DNA of 64,000 bases, from NCBI RefSeq assembly GCF_024499055.1, contig NZ_CP071249.1, positions 1,798,001-1,862,000 of the forward strand, in the 5' to 3' direction. The notes below the pieces were generated by a model. The model was not told the origin of the DNA. It did not search any database and saw only the letters and a list, made by a program, of their open reading frames with translations. Shown piece by piece: positions 42,979-52,402 of the stretch. The first letter of the stretch is position 1; each line of letters starts with the position of its first letter. This DNA is from Turicibacter bilis (GTDB lineage: Bacteria; Bacillota_I; Bacilli_A; MOL361; Turicibacteraceae). Made by a program: the position numbers and the translations under genes.

Positions 42979-43093
42979 ATTACATCATATTTTTTAAACG
43001 TTGCATCACTTGTGGATAACTTTGATATTCCTTAATTTTATTGTAAATATTGCGTCATCCGTTTACATTAACAGATTCATTAAGTTGATAAGA

Positions 43094-43134
43094 AAAAGGG
43101 GTTATCTATTTTGAGATAGTCCCTTTTATTTTAG
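43094..43134 (-). terminator. Terminator of merR-like gene; one of two matching inverted repeats
   Basis: AAAAGGGG...TATCT and AGATA...CCCTTTT form an imperfect hairpin. It is almost identical, in reverse orientation, to the hairpin at 45345-45379 at the other side of the merR-MATE pair. Confidence 0.75.
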
Positions 43135-43941
43135 TTGAACTTGAATTTGAATTTGCGTTAAATAATTATCGTATCCAATAACTGAAATTTCATCTAGAAT
43201 AAACTCTTCGTAGGAATAACCTGAGAATTCCAGGTTATTTTGTTTAGCAAATTCAATCATTCGATCATAGGTTTGATACGTTGTATCGTATGACCCACGA
43301 TGATAAGCAATCAAATATAATCCTTTTGGTTTCAAAAAAACCGTCTGAGCTTGAGTGACATCTTCGATTCGAGAATAAAAATGAGTATAGTCTAGATACT
43401 CTTTCTTAGCTAACCGCTGTGGATCAATCATGACTCCTACAGAATCCCAAGTCGTATATGAATTAAAATCTTCCCGCTTCATAAACTCAGATAAATGATC
43501 AAAAAATTCTCGATGATTAAATTGATCTAATTCAGGACTAATCATAAAATATTCTGCTTCCATCTGCTTTAACTCAATTTCATCGCCTATTAACAAGATC
43601 GCTCGTTTTGTCATTTCGACTTTTTCATGCATGATTTGTTTTAAAGTCTTTAAATGTTCAATTTCTCGATCAATTTGATCTATCTTCTGAGAAAAAAGGT
43701 GGATCAGTTGTTCTGGACTGCGACTATCTAAATAAGTTTTAATTTCTTGCAGTGACATTCCCATTTCCTTTAATACCGAAATCACCCCAAAAACTTCAAA
43801 CTGTTGATAACTATAGTAACGGTAACCATTAGGCTTTTTAATCGCTGGTTTAAAAATTCCAATCTCATCGTAATGAAAAAGGGTCTGCTTTTTAACCCCC
43901 CAAAGTTTTGCAAATTCTCCAGTCGTAAAATACTGATTCAT
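43126..43941 (-). CDS. MerR family regulator with GyrI-like effector domain
   Basis: 271 residues. The winged helix ([41 protein letters not shown]) occupies residues 1-70, a dimerising helix follows ([20 protein letters not shown]), and from about 120 a GyrI/BmrR-like ligand domain ([32 protein letters not shown]). It is the layout of BmrR-type drug-sensing activators. It is divergent from a MATE exporter, with a 19-bp spacer promoter in between, so it very likely controls that gene and itself. Confidence 0.92.
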   Translation of the reverse strand: MNQYFTTGEFAKLWGVKKQTLFHYDEIGIFKPAIKKPNGYRYYSYQQFEVFGVISVLKEMGMSLQEIKTYLDSRSPEQLIHLFSQKIDQIDREIEHLKTLKQIMHEKVEMTKRAILLIGDEIELKQMEAEYFMISPELDQFNHREFFDHLSEFMKREDFNSYTTWDSVGVMIDPQRLAKKEYLDYTHFYSRIEDVTQAQTVFLKPKGLYLIAYHRGSYDTTYQTYDRMIEFAKQNNLEFSGYSYEEFILDEISVIGYDNYLTQIQIQVQLK

Positions 43942-43955
43942 ACCTCATGCTCCTC

Positions 43956-43986
43956 TTGACTATACGGTAACCATATACTTTATGAT
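43956..43986 (+). promoter_or_regulatory. MerR-type promoter/operator of the MATE gene
   Basis: TTGACT (43956-43961) and TATGAT (43981-43986) are 19 bp apart, the long spacer typical of MerR-activated promoters. The spacer holds the dyad TATACGGTAACCATATA (43961-43977), centred on GGTAACC. Confidence 0.85.
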
Positions 43987-44011
43987 AATTAAGAAAGGTG
44001 GGATTAACCTA

Positions 44012-45337
44012 ATGAATACAGATAGTAAACAGTTAACCTTTAAATCATTTATGGCTTTTACAACGCCAACGATGATTATGATTGTTTTTTTATCACTTTA
44101 CACGATCATTGATGGAATTTTTGTCTCACGATTTGTTGGACAAAATGCATTATCAGCCATTAATATCACGCTTCCACTGATTAGCTTAACGTATGGGATT
44201 GCATTTATGTTTGCAACCGGTGGTAGTGCCATTGTAGCAAAAAAATTTGGGGAAGGCAATTCGTTGGAAGGGAAACAAAATTTCTCATTCATTGTTTTAT
44301 GCAGTGTGATTATTGGGATGTTCTTAATGATTATAGAACTTACATTTCTTACAAATCTACTAAAGCTTCTTGGTGCAACAGAGAATCTTTATTCTTATTG
44401 TTATGAGTATGGATTTATTATCACTTTATTTACGCCAATTGCAATCCTAAAATCATTGTTTGATTATTTCATGGTGACCGCAAACAATCCTAAATTAGGA
44501 CTCATAAATACGTTAATTGGTGGATTTACGAATATGATTCTTGATTATGTCTTTATCGTTGTTTTTAATTTAGGGATTTCAGGCGCTGCGTTAGCAACAG
44601 GGATTGGACTTTTAATTCCTTCTATGATTGGTTCAATCTATTTCATGAACCAAAAAAATTATCTTCATTTCACGAAGCCTAAATTAAAATGGGATGTTCT
44701 CATTCAAAGTATGTCAAATGGATTATCAGAAATGGTCACAAACTTATCCACAGCTGTCACGACACTTCTTTTTAATCTAATGATGATTAAGTATTTAGGT
44801 GAAGATGGGGTTGCTTCGATTACCATTGTTTTATATGCTCAATTCTTATTAATGTCTGTGTACTTAGGATTTTCATCAGGAGCAGCCCCTTTAATTAGTT
44901 TCAGTTATGGTGAAAACAATCATCCACAATTAAAACAATTAATCAAATATAGCTATCACTTCATTAGCGTTGCCTCAGTTGTAACGTTTGTACTTGCCTT
45001 AATTCTTGCGTCAACCATTATTAAGATATTTACCGGTGGTGAAACTGAGGTCTATCATATCACAAAAAGTGGCTTTTATCTGTTCTCCTTTAGTTTCTTA
45101 CCGATTGGAATTAATATTTTTGCTTCCGCTATGTTCACTGCTTTTTCTAACGGAAAAGTATCAGCACTAATTTCAGTTTTAAGAAGTTTAATTCTCGTCA
45201 TCATCGGTGTTATCCTCTTACCAATCCTCCTCGGAGTGAACGGTATTTGGTTAACCATCCCATTTGCTGAGTTCATCACTGTCGTGATTTCTATTAGTTT
45301 AACGAAAAGATATGCTAGTTATTATCATTATGAATAA
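44012..45337 (+). CDS. MATE family multidrug efflux transporter
   Basis: 441-residue carrier with 12 helices in two related halves, of the MATE family (Na+- or H+-coupled export of cationic drugs). It opens TFKSFMAFTTPTMIMIVFLSLYTIIDG compressed as the usual first two helices with the conserved FVSRFVGQNALSAINITLPL loop, and the second half has a matching GEDGVASITIVLYAQFLL. The ATG at 44012 is used because the earlier in-frame start would overlap the promoter -10. Preceded by AAAGGTGGG. Regulated by the divergent MerR protein. Confidence 0.92.
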   Translation: MNTDSKQLTFKSFMAFTTPTMIMIVFLSLYTIIDGIFVSRFVGQNALSAINITLPLISLTYGIAFMFATGGSAIVAKKFGEGNSLEGKQNFSFIVLCSVIIGMFLMIIELTFLTNLLKLLGATENLYSYCYEYGFIITLFTPIAILKSLFDYFMVTANNPKLGLINTLIGGFTNMILDYVFIVVFNLGISGAALATGIGLLIPSMIGSIYFMNQKNYLHFTKPKLKWDVLIQSMSNGLSEMVTNLSTAVTTLLFNLMMIKYLGEDGVASITIVLYAQFLLMSVYLGFSSGAAPLISFSYGENNHPQLKQLIKYSYHFISVASVVTFVLALILASTIIKIFTGGETEVYHITKSGFYLFSFSFLPIGINIFASAMFTAFSNGKVSALISVLRSLILVIIGVILLPILLGVNGIWLTIPFAEFITVVISISLTKRYASYYHYE

Positions 45338-45344
45338 AAACATT

Positions 45345-45379
45345 AAAGGGGCTGTCTCAAAATGAGATAACCCCTTTTC
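45345..45379. terminator. Terminator after the MATE gene; mate of the 43094 hairpin
   Basis: AAAGGGG...GTCTCA and TGAGATA...CCCCTTT hairpin with T-runs on both strands; serves the MATE gene and the convergent SH3-domain gene. Confidence 0.85.
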
Positions 45380-45380
45380 A

Positions 45381-45944
45381 TTATTTAAATGTTAAATATT
45401 CCGCATAAACGTATCCAATTTCTCCTTCAAAAGAAATTTGAATCCATTCATCACTATAATAACGATCTAATACCTTAACCTTGTCTCCTGCATCTAAATT
45501 TCCGATGATATCTGTTCCTGTTGCTGCTTTCGCACGAACATTTACTCCATCAACATTACAATAAGCCTCATTATTATTTGTTTGAACTGGAGTTTGTTCC
45601 TGTTGTACTGGTTTTTCAGATTGTTGCTGCCCAGTTTCATGTGTTTGATCTGACGACTGCTCATTTGATGAATCTGTTGCTGGTGGTGTCACTTCTTCTT
45701 GCTTTTGATCAACCGATGTATCTTGATTTACATCTATTGAATCATCTGATGTTTCCACTTCAACTTTATCATAAGTTAAATAATCATTTTCAGATTTAGG
45801 TTGCTCATATGTAGCAGCCATAACACCTGTATAAACAATTAATCCCGCACCTAATGCTGTTAAAAGCCCGATAATTGAAACACCAAGCTTCTGTGTCCAT
45901 GAAGTGACTTTTCCATCAAATTCATCTTTTTTCTTCGATTTCAT
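45381..45944 (-). CDS. Membrane-anchored protein with C-terminal SH3b domain
   Basis: 187 residues. A short basic cytoplasmic N-terminus, one membrane helix (LGVSIIGLLTALGAGLIVYTG), a low-complexity outside spacer rich in Thr, Ser, Gln, Glu (DQTHETGQQQSEKPVQQEQT), and a bacterial SH3 domain at the end (CNVDGVNVRAKAATGTDII, DEWIQISFEGEIGYVYAEYL). Such domains bind peptidoglycan or peptides. A role in wall sensing is plausible but not shown. RBS GGGAGGG precedes the start. Confidence 0.85.
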   Translation of the reverse strand: MKSKKKDEFDGKVTSWTQKLGVSIIGLLTALGAGLIVYTGVMAATYEQPKSENDYLTYDKVEVETSDDSIDVNQDTSVDQKQEEVTPPATDSSNEQSSDQTHETGQQQSEKPVQQEQTPVQTNNNEAYCNVDGVNVRAKAATGTDIIGNLDAGDKVKVLDRYYSDEWIQISFEGEIGYVYAEYLTFK

Positions 45945-46074
45945 CTTAATCCCTCCCGTGTTAAATCCTGTTGCAAAATCATTAAATAAATCGAGAATTT
46001 TATTATTTTAATTAATCATATCATAATTTAGTAGAATAATTATGTATTTTTCACTGACATTATCCCCCAATTAA

Positions 46075-46117
46075 AAAAGATTCAGCCTCAGTTTCCTACT
46101 GGACCGAATCTTTTATG
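46075..46117 (-). terminator. Likely terminator of the lipoprotein gene
   Basis: AAAAGATTC and GAATCTTTT flank an imperfect inner stem; T-run on the minus strand. Confidence 0.6.
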
Positions 46118-46119
46118 CT

Positions 46120-46776
46120 TCAGTTTTCATCTTCTAAAAATTCAACTTGAGGCCGTGTTCCTACCCCATCATAAGTTATTAAATAATCGACTCGATTCTC
46201 TTTATACTCAATCACAATTTTAGTATGTGGAATGCCTTCCGGTAATGAACATTCTATATCTAAGATTTGACCATCTTCGACAATTTGTGTCTCTAATAAA
46301 GGAGTACCTTCAATTAACTTATCATCTTCATATCTAACTTGATAAATTGTAATCTTTGAGCCAATATGTTGTGGAATAACCAACAGTCGTTCATCACTTG
46401 GTTCTTGATTATATTCAATCACATCCAAATGGTCTACTATAGCTAATTGTTGCTCTGTTGGTTCATGAATAATAGCAGCGAGTTGTTTCTCACTCATCTG
46501 TAACTGTAGTAATTCCACTGCCTGATTGACCGTCGCACTCACAAGACAATCGACACGCTCCTCATTTTCGTCTGTTTGATTAATAGGTTCTTCGATTTGA
46601 TCTGATTTTAAAACTGGTGTTTTAATTTCTACCTCGGAGTCAATAGGCGGCTTTTGTCCTTCAGCTGGAATATTTATAGAGGGTTGTGGATAAGTAATAT
46701 CCATTGGTTGATTACTCGACTGACATGCTGATAAAATTCCAATTAAAATCCCTATTAACCCCCACTTTAATTTCAT
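46120..46776 (-). CDS. Lipoprotein of unknown function
   Basis: 218 residues with a lipoprotein signal (GLIGILIGILSACQSS; lipobox LSAC with Cys18), a Pro/Glu-rich spacer to about residue 75, a helical stretch QAVELLQLQMSEKQLAAIIH, and a strand-rich C-terminal domain. No family recognised. RBS GGAGGATG precedes the start. A DnaA-box 9-mer (46685-46693) lies inside the coding sequence. Confidence 0.75.
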   Translation of the reverse strand: MKLKWGLIGILIGILSACQSSNQPMDITYPQPSINIPAEGQKPPIDSEVEIKTPVLKSDQIEEPINQTDENEERVDCLVSATVNQAVELLQLQMSEKQLAAIIHEPTEQQLAIVDHLDVIEYNQEPSDERLLVIPQHIGSKITIYQVRYEDDKLIEGTPLLETQIVEDGQILDIECSLPEGIPHTKIVIEYKENRVDYLITYDGVGTRPQVEFLEDEN

Positions 46777-46970
46777 GATTCATCCTCCCTACAACGAGTT
46801 CTTTTACTAGTATTAGTCTATGCAACAGCAATTCAATCGAAACAAATCATCCCTATTTTCACTCTCATTTTTTCGACATAATCTTTATTTCTAGCGTCAG
46901 TAAACGCTTTTATTTAACAAGTGATGTATGATATGGTAGGATTATCATTTCTATCCTAGGGGGAATTTTT

Positions 46971-47741
46971 ATGGCAATAGTAGAAGTAAATTTTCATTCA
47001 ACATGTCTCAACCGAATGGTCACTTATAAAGCAATTATTCCAACCGAGCATCCAATCAAAAATCAACCCTTCAAAACACTCTATCTTTTACATGGATTTA
47101 CAGATAATCATACTCAATGGTTGATGGGCTCACGTATTGCTCTACTTGCCGAGCAAGCTCGTCTAGCAGTTATTATGCCGGCAGGAGAAAATAGCTTTTA
47201 TGTCGATGATGAACGACGTGGTCATCTATATGGTGAATTTATCGGTCGTGAGCTTGTAGAACAGACACGAGAAATGTTCCATCTTTCAACGAAACGTGAA
47301 GATACCTTTATTGCTGGCCTTTCAATGGGGGGATACGGAGCTGTTCGAAATGGCTTAAAATATCACGAAACATTTAGTCACATCGCTGGCCTTTCTTCAG
47401 CCTTTATCTTGGATCGTGCTCTAAACTCAACACCACATGCTGAATCGATTCTTGAACGTCGTTCCTATTTTGAAAGCATCTTTGGAAACTTAGATGAGCT
47501 CATCGGAAGTGATAAAGATTACAAAGCATTAATTCAAAAGTTAAAAAATGAAGCTGTGGATATTCCACAACTTTATCTCGCATGTGGAACAGAAGATTTC
47601 TTAATTGAACAAAATCGTGATTATCGTGACTTCCTAAAACAAGAAGCTATTGAATTTACATATGTTGAATCCCCTGGAATTCATGACTGGAAATTCTGGG
47701 ATACCTACATTGAAAAAGTGATCGAATGGTTACCTTTATAA
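46971..47741 (+). CDS. Esterase, tributyrin/acetyl esterase (EstA/esterase D-like) family
   Basis: 256-residue cytoplasmic alpha/beta hydrolase. The oxyanion loop LLHGFTDNHTQW, nucleophile elbow AGLSMGGYGAVRNGL, acid region CGTEDFLIEQN and catalytic His in SPGIHDWKFWDTYI are all present; this set matches Firmicute tributyrin esterases and S-formylglutathione hydrolase relatives. It cleaves short-chain esters. RBS AGGGGGAAT precedes the ATG. Monocistronic with its own terminator. Confidence 0.92.
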   Translation: MAIVEVNFHSTCLNRMVTYKAIIPTEHPIKNQPFKTLYLLHGFTDNHTQWLMGSRIALLAEQARLAVIMPAGENSFYVDDERRGHLYGEFIGRELVEQTREMFHLSTKREDTFIAGLSMGGYGAVRNGLKYHETFSHIAGLSSAFILDRALNSTPHAESILERRSYFESIFGNLDELIGSDKDYKALIQKLKNEAVDIPQLYLACGTEDFLIEQNRDYRDFLKQEAIEFTYVESPGIHDWKFWDTYIEKVIEWLPL

Positions 47742-47745
47742 AATA

Positions 47746-47775
47746 GAAAGTTCGGCGAATGCCGAACTTTTTATT
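47746..47775 (+). terminator. Rho-independent terminator of the esterase gene
   Basis: AAAGTTCGGC and GCCGAACTTT stem with loop GAAT, then a T-run. Confidence 0.93.
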
Positions 47776-48135
47776 TATTTAATGAAAAGTAAAATTACTG
47801 ATTTCCTATCAAATAGCCCATTTTATAAAATGATTAAACTTCTCACTTTTTCACTATAAAACCCATTTTTTCACTGTTTAAAGTTAATAAACGATAAACA
47901 TACTATATATAAACTAAAATTAGCGACTTTTTATATGCGAAATATCTATTATTTTTTTCAAATTGTGAGGATATATTTCCAAAATACGATTGATAAACTA
48001 ATAAAATATAAATCATTTTCAATGAATTTCTACTTTTTTTATATACTAATACTACCGAGATTTTTATGATTTTGTGCTATGCTAAATTCAAATAATATCG
48101 GTTCACAATGATGTTATAGAATGGAGTTTTTATAT
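47776..48135. other. AT-rich intergenic stretch
   Basis: About 360 bp with no open frame of note, no clear hairpin and no recognised promoter pair; it must hold the promoter of the following lipoprotein gene. Confidence 0.5.
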
Positions 48136-49041
48136 ATGACAAAAACCTCTTCCTCAAAACTACATTTTACATTGCTTCTTCTCATTAATATCACGCTCTT
48201 ATCCGCTTGTCACTCAGGTGATTTAAGTAAAGAAAATCGACTTAGCACCTCTGTTAATTTAAGCGATGCTCCCTTAGAAATCAATATTCTCGAAACAGGA
48301 AAATCGGATTGTATCGTTATTAAAGTTGAGGATAAAACGGTGATGATTGATACAGGTCTTGATCAAAATGGTGAAAAAATCGCAGATTTTCTAGAAAAAG
48401 AACAAATTGATGTCATTGATTACCTCATTATTTCTCATCTAGATAAAGATCATATTGGTGGAGCCGAAACTATTTTAGATGAAGTAGCCGTTTCAAAGGT
48501 GATTCAGCCTAACTATACCCGTGATACAAAACAATATAAACAATATACAGAAGCACTAAAAGACCATGAACTAAATCCCATTTATCTAGCAAATGATATG
48601 ACCTTTAAACTGAATGATGCAACATTCATCATTTCTCCTCCATTACAAGAAGAATATGAACTATCTAATGACTATTCACTCATTACTTCTGTTTCATATG
48701 GAGACCAAAGCTTCCTATTTGCAGGAGATGCTGAAAGTATCCGCCTTAGCGAATTTTTAGCGACAAGTCCACTACACTATACATTATTAAAATTACCTCA
48801 TCATGGTAGATATAGTGAAAAACTCGATGAATTATTAACAGCTATTTCACCAACCTATGGAATTATTACTTGTTCAGAAGAAGAATATGCGGATACAGAG
48901 GTGCTTGAATTATTAGCAAAACATCATGTCCAAACACTCATGACGAGTGATGGACCTATCGTCATTCGAAGTGATGGAAAAAATATTAGTGTGCATCAAC
49001 AACTAAAAACGATTATTTCTTTCAAACAAAAAGGAGACTAA
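48136..49041 (+). CDS. Lipoprotein with ComEC-like metallo-beta-lactamase domain
   Basis: 301 residues. Lipoprotein signal (LLLINITLLSACHSG; LSAC) followed by a metallo-hydrolase domain of the ComEC/Rec2-associated type: DCIVIKVEDKTVMIDTG, SHLDKDHIGG (HxxxDH), FLFAGDAES and LPHHGRYS. ComEC's own domain is thought to be a nuclease; the stand-alone lipoprotein forms are probably exported phosphodiesterases or nucleases. The ATG at 48136 is used because GGAG at 48122-48126 is its RBS, which overlaps an earlier ATG. Its stop codon lies within its terminator hairpin. Confidence 0.88.
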   Translation: MTKTSSSKLHFTLLLLINITLLSACHSGDLSKENRLSTSVNLSDAPLEINILETGKSDCIVIKVEDKTVMIDTGLDQNGEKIADFLEKEQIDVIDYLIISHLDKDHIGGAETILDEVAVSKVIQPNYTRDTKQYKQYTEALKDHELNPIYLANDMTFKLNDATFIISPPLQEEYELSNDYSLITSVSYGDQSFLFAGDAESIRLSEFLATSPLHYTLLKLPHHGRYSEKLDELLTAISPTYGIITCSEEEYADTEVLELLAKHHVQTLMTSDGPIVIRSDGKNISVHQQLKTIISFKQKGD

Positions 49042-49063
49042 ATTAACTTAGTCTCCTTTTCTA
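49028..49063. terminator. Bidirectional terminator overlapping the CDS end
   Basis: AAAAGGAGACTAA and TTAGTCTCCTTTT perfect stem with loop ATTAAC; it includes the stop codon of the ComEC-like gene and reaches the stop of the convergent gene. Confidence 0.92.
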
Positions 49064-49714
49064 TTGTTCAATTTGTTTAATTAATGCTTGTATCTCACCT
49101 TTTAATCTATCTGAACTCTGAATTAAGTCATTTGCTAACTCCTTGACCCCATCATCTTCCGTTTGTTGCAAAATACTATTCATAAAGATCGTCCACACCT
49201 CACATTGTTTTGACAATCGTGTTAAAAAGTCCATATCAATACTATTCCCAATTAAAACAGTAGGTTGCTCACCTTCAACTTTAAGATTCGTTAAAATTTG
49301 TTGATAAATCTCTTCATAGCTGGATAAATAGGTAGCTTCTTTGGTTTCATCATAAACAGGATTCTCACTAACCTTCTTTTGAACTTTATTAATTTTCTTT
49401 AAATTTAATTTTAACTCATCAACAAATTGGTCGACCGGCTCTTTTAACTCTTTTCGTTCACCGTACTGAAGTTCATTTTTAGATAAAGCAATTAATGCTC
49501 GTTGATATTGTAGCACTTGATTTAAAAAATCAGTATTTAAATCTCCTGTTTTTTCTGTAGAACCAAGGCTATCTTTTAGTTCGAGATAAATTAAATCAAT
49601 TTTCTTCAAGTAATCACTTTCTTTTAAATTTGACTCATCAGCTGCCTTTACAGAATAGGTTAAAAGAAAAATTGAAATAAATGCGAACAATAGTTTTCTA
49701 AATAGTTTCATCAT
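49061..49714 (-). CDS. Secreted all-helical protein, unknown
   Basis: 217 residues with a signal peptide (LFAFISIFLLTYSVKAAD) and an almost wholly helical, charged mature part (KESDYLKKIDLIYLELKDSL, KLNLKKINKVQKKVSE). No family recognised. RBS GGCGGTGA precedes the start. Adjacent to the ComEC-like gene but convergent, so they are not cotranscribed. Confidence 0.7.
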   Translation of the reverse strand: MMKLFRKLLFAFISIFLLTYSVKAADESNLKESDYLKKIDLIYLELKDSLGSTEKTGDLNTDFLNQVLQYQRALIALSKNELQYGERKELKEPVDQFVDELKLNLKKINKVQKKVSENPVYDETKEATYLSSYEEIYQQILTNLKVEGEQPTVLIGNSIDMDFLTRLSKQCEVWTIFMNSILQQTEDDGVKELANDLIQSSDRLKGEIQALIKQIEQ

Positions 49715-50467
49715 TTCACCGCCTCATTCATGCATTCATAATTATTATTTAATAATCATCTGCTATTTATGTAAGCTAAATGCTCCTCAAAAGATGTCGA
49801 ACTTCTCTTTTATAATTTAACATTTTTTTTACACCGGATTAGGTATGCTTAAGATACAAAAATCCTACCAAATTATTTCCCAAACCGACAATACAAGTTA
49901 AATACATGTTAATTTTAATTTATAGAGCGTATCTATTAATAAATTCAATAAGCCATTTTCGAGATAGGGAGATAACTGGAAAAAGTGAGGTTAAAAAGTT
50001 TAAAAATACTTAATTTATAGTTTTATAATAGTGTTTGAAAATGAAGAATTGGTAGAATAATAGAGGAAAATAGGAAATCTGATAAAAAAGATAGCCCCAG
50101 TAGAGAAAAAAAGAGGACATAAAATAGAGAACACGAAAGAGGATATTAAAAACAAGAATAAAGAAGACTTAATAAAAAAGACTGATTTTATAAAAATCAG
50201 TCCAAAAATTGATTTCTTTATCGTCCCTTTATAAAAGTGAAGAAACTAAATAGCTAAGGATAAATAGTATTTTAAAAATAAAACAGAAGTCTAAAAGATT
50301 TGATTAGAATGCGTCTCTCTTTTCCATGTTATTGTTACTCCATCGATTACCTTAATTGAAATATAAAAATCTTTAATAAAATGAGCTAAATAATATCAAA
50401 ATTCAACAAAATCAGTTATAATGTAGGCATAGTATTACTTCAATTTAATTAAGAGGAGTGATTAAAA
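49715..50467. other. 750-bp purine-rich, AT-rich gap
   Basis: The plus strand is unusually A/G-rich from about 50030 to 50190. One hairpin, GACTGATTTT/AAAATCAGTC (50179-50204), stands out. No open frame has a ribosome site. A TATAAT at about 50416 may serve the small gene at 50468. Confidence 0.45.
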
Positions 50468-50656
50468 ATGGAGATGGAAAATAAAAAAACGAAAAAACGT
50501 GGTCTTGCTGCTCTTTTAATTACAGGAGCCGTTGTTGGAATTGGTGTAGGTACTACTCATGTAATCAAAAAAGTAGCTCAACAAAAAGCTAAAGCTGATG
50601 AAATGAAACGTCTAAAAGAGCTTGAAGATGAAGAGTTTGATGACTTATTTGAATAA
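50468..50656 (+). CDS. Small single-helix membrane protein
   Basis: 62 residues: basic start (MEMENKKTKKRG), one Gly-rich membrane helix (LAALLITGAVVGIGVGTTHVI) and a charged helical tail ending in Asp/Glu (LEDEEFDDLFE). No family recognised. RBS AAGAGGAG precedes the ATG and a strong terminator follows. Confidence 0.7.
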   Translation: MEMENKKTKKRGLAALLITGAVVGIGVGTTHVIKKVAQQKAKADEMKRLKELEDEEFDDLFE

Positions 50657-50658
50657 TT

Positions 50659-50696
50659 AAAAACACCTCAGTTGTTAACAGTTGAGGTGTTTTTTT
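50659..50696 (+). terminator. Rho-independent terminator
   Basis: AAAACACCTCA and TTGAGGTGTTTT stem with a GTTAAC-containing loop, then a T-run. Confidence 0.92.
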
Positions 50697-50823
50697 AGCT
50701 CTTTTTTCTATAAAAACCCATATTTCAACAATTTTCGCACTAATTAAACTCCCTTTTTATCCACACTTTCACTAAATCTCCTATCCCGGCTTCCATCTGG
50801 ATAAAGATCATCAATTCTTTTTC

Positions 50824-51570
50824 TTAATCTGTGGATGATTCTAAATGTTTAGGTATTTCCCCTTCAGGAATCGTTCCATCTAACGATAAATAATAGTGTC
50901 GAATTGGTTTTAACTCATCATCCAATTCATACACCAATGGTGTTCCTGTTGGGATATTTAAATTGGCAATTCCATCACTTGAAATGTTATCTAAATACTT
51001 TACCAGCGCTCTTAATGTATTCCCATGAGCCGCAATAATCACACGTTTTCCTGCTAATAAATCTGGCACAATATGTTCATGCCATTCTTCTAAAACGCGT
51101 TTTTCAGTATCAGAGAGGTTCTCAGTTAACGGTAATTCTTCTTCTTTTAAATCATGATACTTAAATTCATGTCCTGGATAACGTGGATCCTCTTTTGTTA
51201 ACTCTGGTGGACGGACCTCAACATAACGACGCCATTTATGGACTTGTTCTTCCCCATAAATTTCAGCTGTTTTTTGCTTATTTAACCCTTGTAAGGCACC
51301 ATAATGACGCTCATTTAATTTCCATGACTTATGAACGGGAATCCACATTAAATCCATCTCATGAAGAATAATCCACAGCGTTCGAATGGCGCGTTTAAGG
51401 CGTGACGTGTAGGCAATATCAAACTCAAGTCCATTTTCAAGTAGAACTTTAGCTGCCATTCTAGCCTCTCTTAATCCATTTTCAGATAATTCTACATCTG
51501 TCCATCCTGTAAATTTATTTTCTAAATTCCAAACACTTTCACCATGACGAATTAACACTAATTTAATCAT
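50824..51570 (-). CDS. gpmA: 2,3-bisphosphoglycerate-dependent phosphoglycerate mutase
   Basis: 248 residues, glycolytic interconversion of 3- and 2-phosphoglycerate. The catalytic RHGES with His9 ([19 protein letters not shown]), the partner Glu in [13 protein letters not shown], and the second His in [12 protein letters not shown] are all present. The ATG at 51570 is used: AAAGGAGG lies 8 nt upstream and the protein then has the standard length; the 39 upstream codons in frame are not real. Single gene. Confidence 0.96.
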   Translation of the reverse strand: MIKLVLIRHGESVWNLENKFTGWTDVELSENGLREARMAAKVLLENGLEFDIAYTSRLKRAIRTLWIILHEMDLMWIPVHKSWKLNERHYGALQGLNKQKTAEIYGEEQVHKWRRYVEVRPPELTKEDPRYPGHEFKYHDLKEEELPLTENLSDTEKRVLEEWHEHIVPDLLAGKRVIIAAHGNTLRALVKYLDNISSDGIANLNIPTGTPLVYELDDELKPIRHYYLSLDGTIPEGEIPKHLESSTD

Positions 51571-51720
51571 TAAACAACCTCCTTTCTTTCTAAGTATATG
51601 TCTACTTTTGAAATAACTTTCTTTTATCATTAAATTTTCAACCAATTCTAGTGAAATTCTATCCCAATTAAAACTAATTAGTAACAAGCAGTTTTACTTC
51701 AATTAACTTGTTCTAAACAG

Positions 51721-51890
51721 ATTTATATATATATCCTGATAAGTTTTTTATAACGTAAAAACTTTTAGCCTTAGTAGTGAGAGATTAGATTTCTTTCAGA
51801 AATCGCTAGGTGACCCAGTATTAAAAAGGCTTAAGAACTACGCCTAGTTCAAAAATGTGAACTACATTTCGTTATATATAGTGACTGTTT
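51721..51890 (-). repeat. Head-module-tail repeat, locus B (one hairpin module)
   Basis: On the minus strand: a head with ACGAAATGTAGTTC, a segment with AAGCCTTTTTAATA, one module GGGTCACCTAGCGATTTCTG followed by AAAGAAATCTAATC and CACTACTA, then the tail hairpin GCTAAAAGTTTTTACGTTAT and AAAAACTTATC(A)GGA followed by TATATATA. The module is nearly identical to module 1 of locus A and the order of parts is the same, but there is one module instead of three. Confidence 0.78.
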
Positions 51891-52219
51891 AATAACATAT
51901 CTGTGACTCAGACCGACTTTAGGAATATTAAATCATTCTACATTTTATAAAATCACGAATTCTTAGTCATCTTTTATCTCCTGTAGATCAACTTTGCTAG
52001 CAACAACTTTTTACTTCTGCTAATCTTTATTATTCTGGCTATATTGGAGATATTCGCTCTTATTTAGCGATAAATTCGCCATGATTCAGAAATCGATTGC
52101 ACGATGAGTGTTCAATAAAAGACAGGTTATCATCGTAACTATTTGTTTCTTATTTATTGGATGGTTCCTTATATTCACACCACGTCCTATTACCCTAATT
52201 CTCAATTATTATGCATTAT

Positions 52220-52273
52220 TTATCCACATTTCCTAAAAATGTTCCACATGGAACTTTTTGGTTCTGTGGATAA
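52220..52273. promoter_or_regulatory. Two DnaA boxes bracketing a parS-like palindrome
   Basis: TTATCCACA (52220-52228) and TGTGGATAA (52265-52273) face each other around TGTTCCACATGGAACT (52240-52255), which differs at two of 16 positions from TGTTCCACGTGGAACA, a parS form bound by ParB. It lies in a 830-bp gap (51571-52402) that otherwise holds the repeat and no gene. Confidence 0.45.
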
Positions 52274-52326
52274 GTGTTTTTTTATAGCCAATTTCCTAAA
52301 ACTCTATCTAAATTTGTCAAAACAAA

Positions 52327-52352
52327 AGGGGAACTTTTTATTAAGTTCCCCT
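52327..52352 (-). terminator. Rho-independent terminator of the ugp operon
   Basis: AGGGGAACTT and AAGTTCCCCT stem with loop TTTATT; on the minus strand a T-run follows. Confidence 0.88.
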
Positions 52353-52402
52353 ATCTTATAGGTTTGAATAATCAGTTTTATTAAGTAAAAAGATTGATTT
52401 TG

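Noticed and set aside
50090-50235. Lys-rich open frame in the purine-rich gap
   Set aside because: Low-complexity translation of an A/G-rich strand with no start or ribosome site.
52143-52361. 72-codon open frame
   Set aside because: No ribosome site, no family features, AT-rich; it crosses the DnaA/parS-like block.
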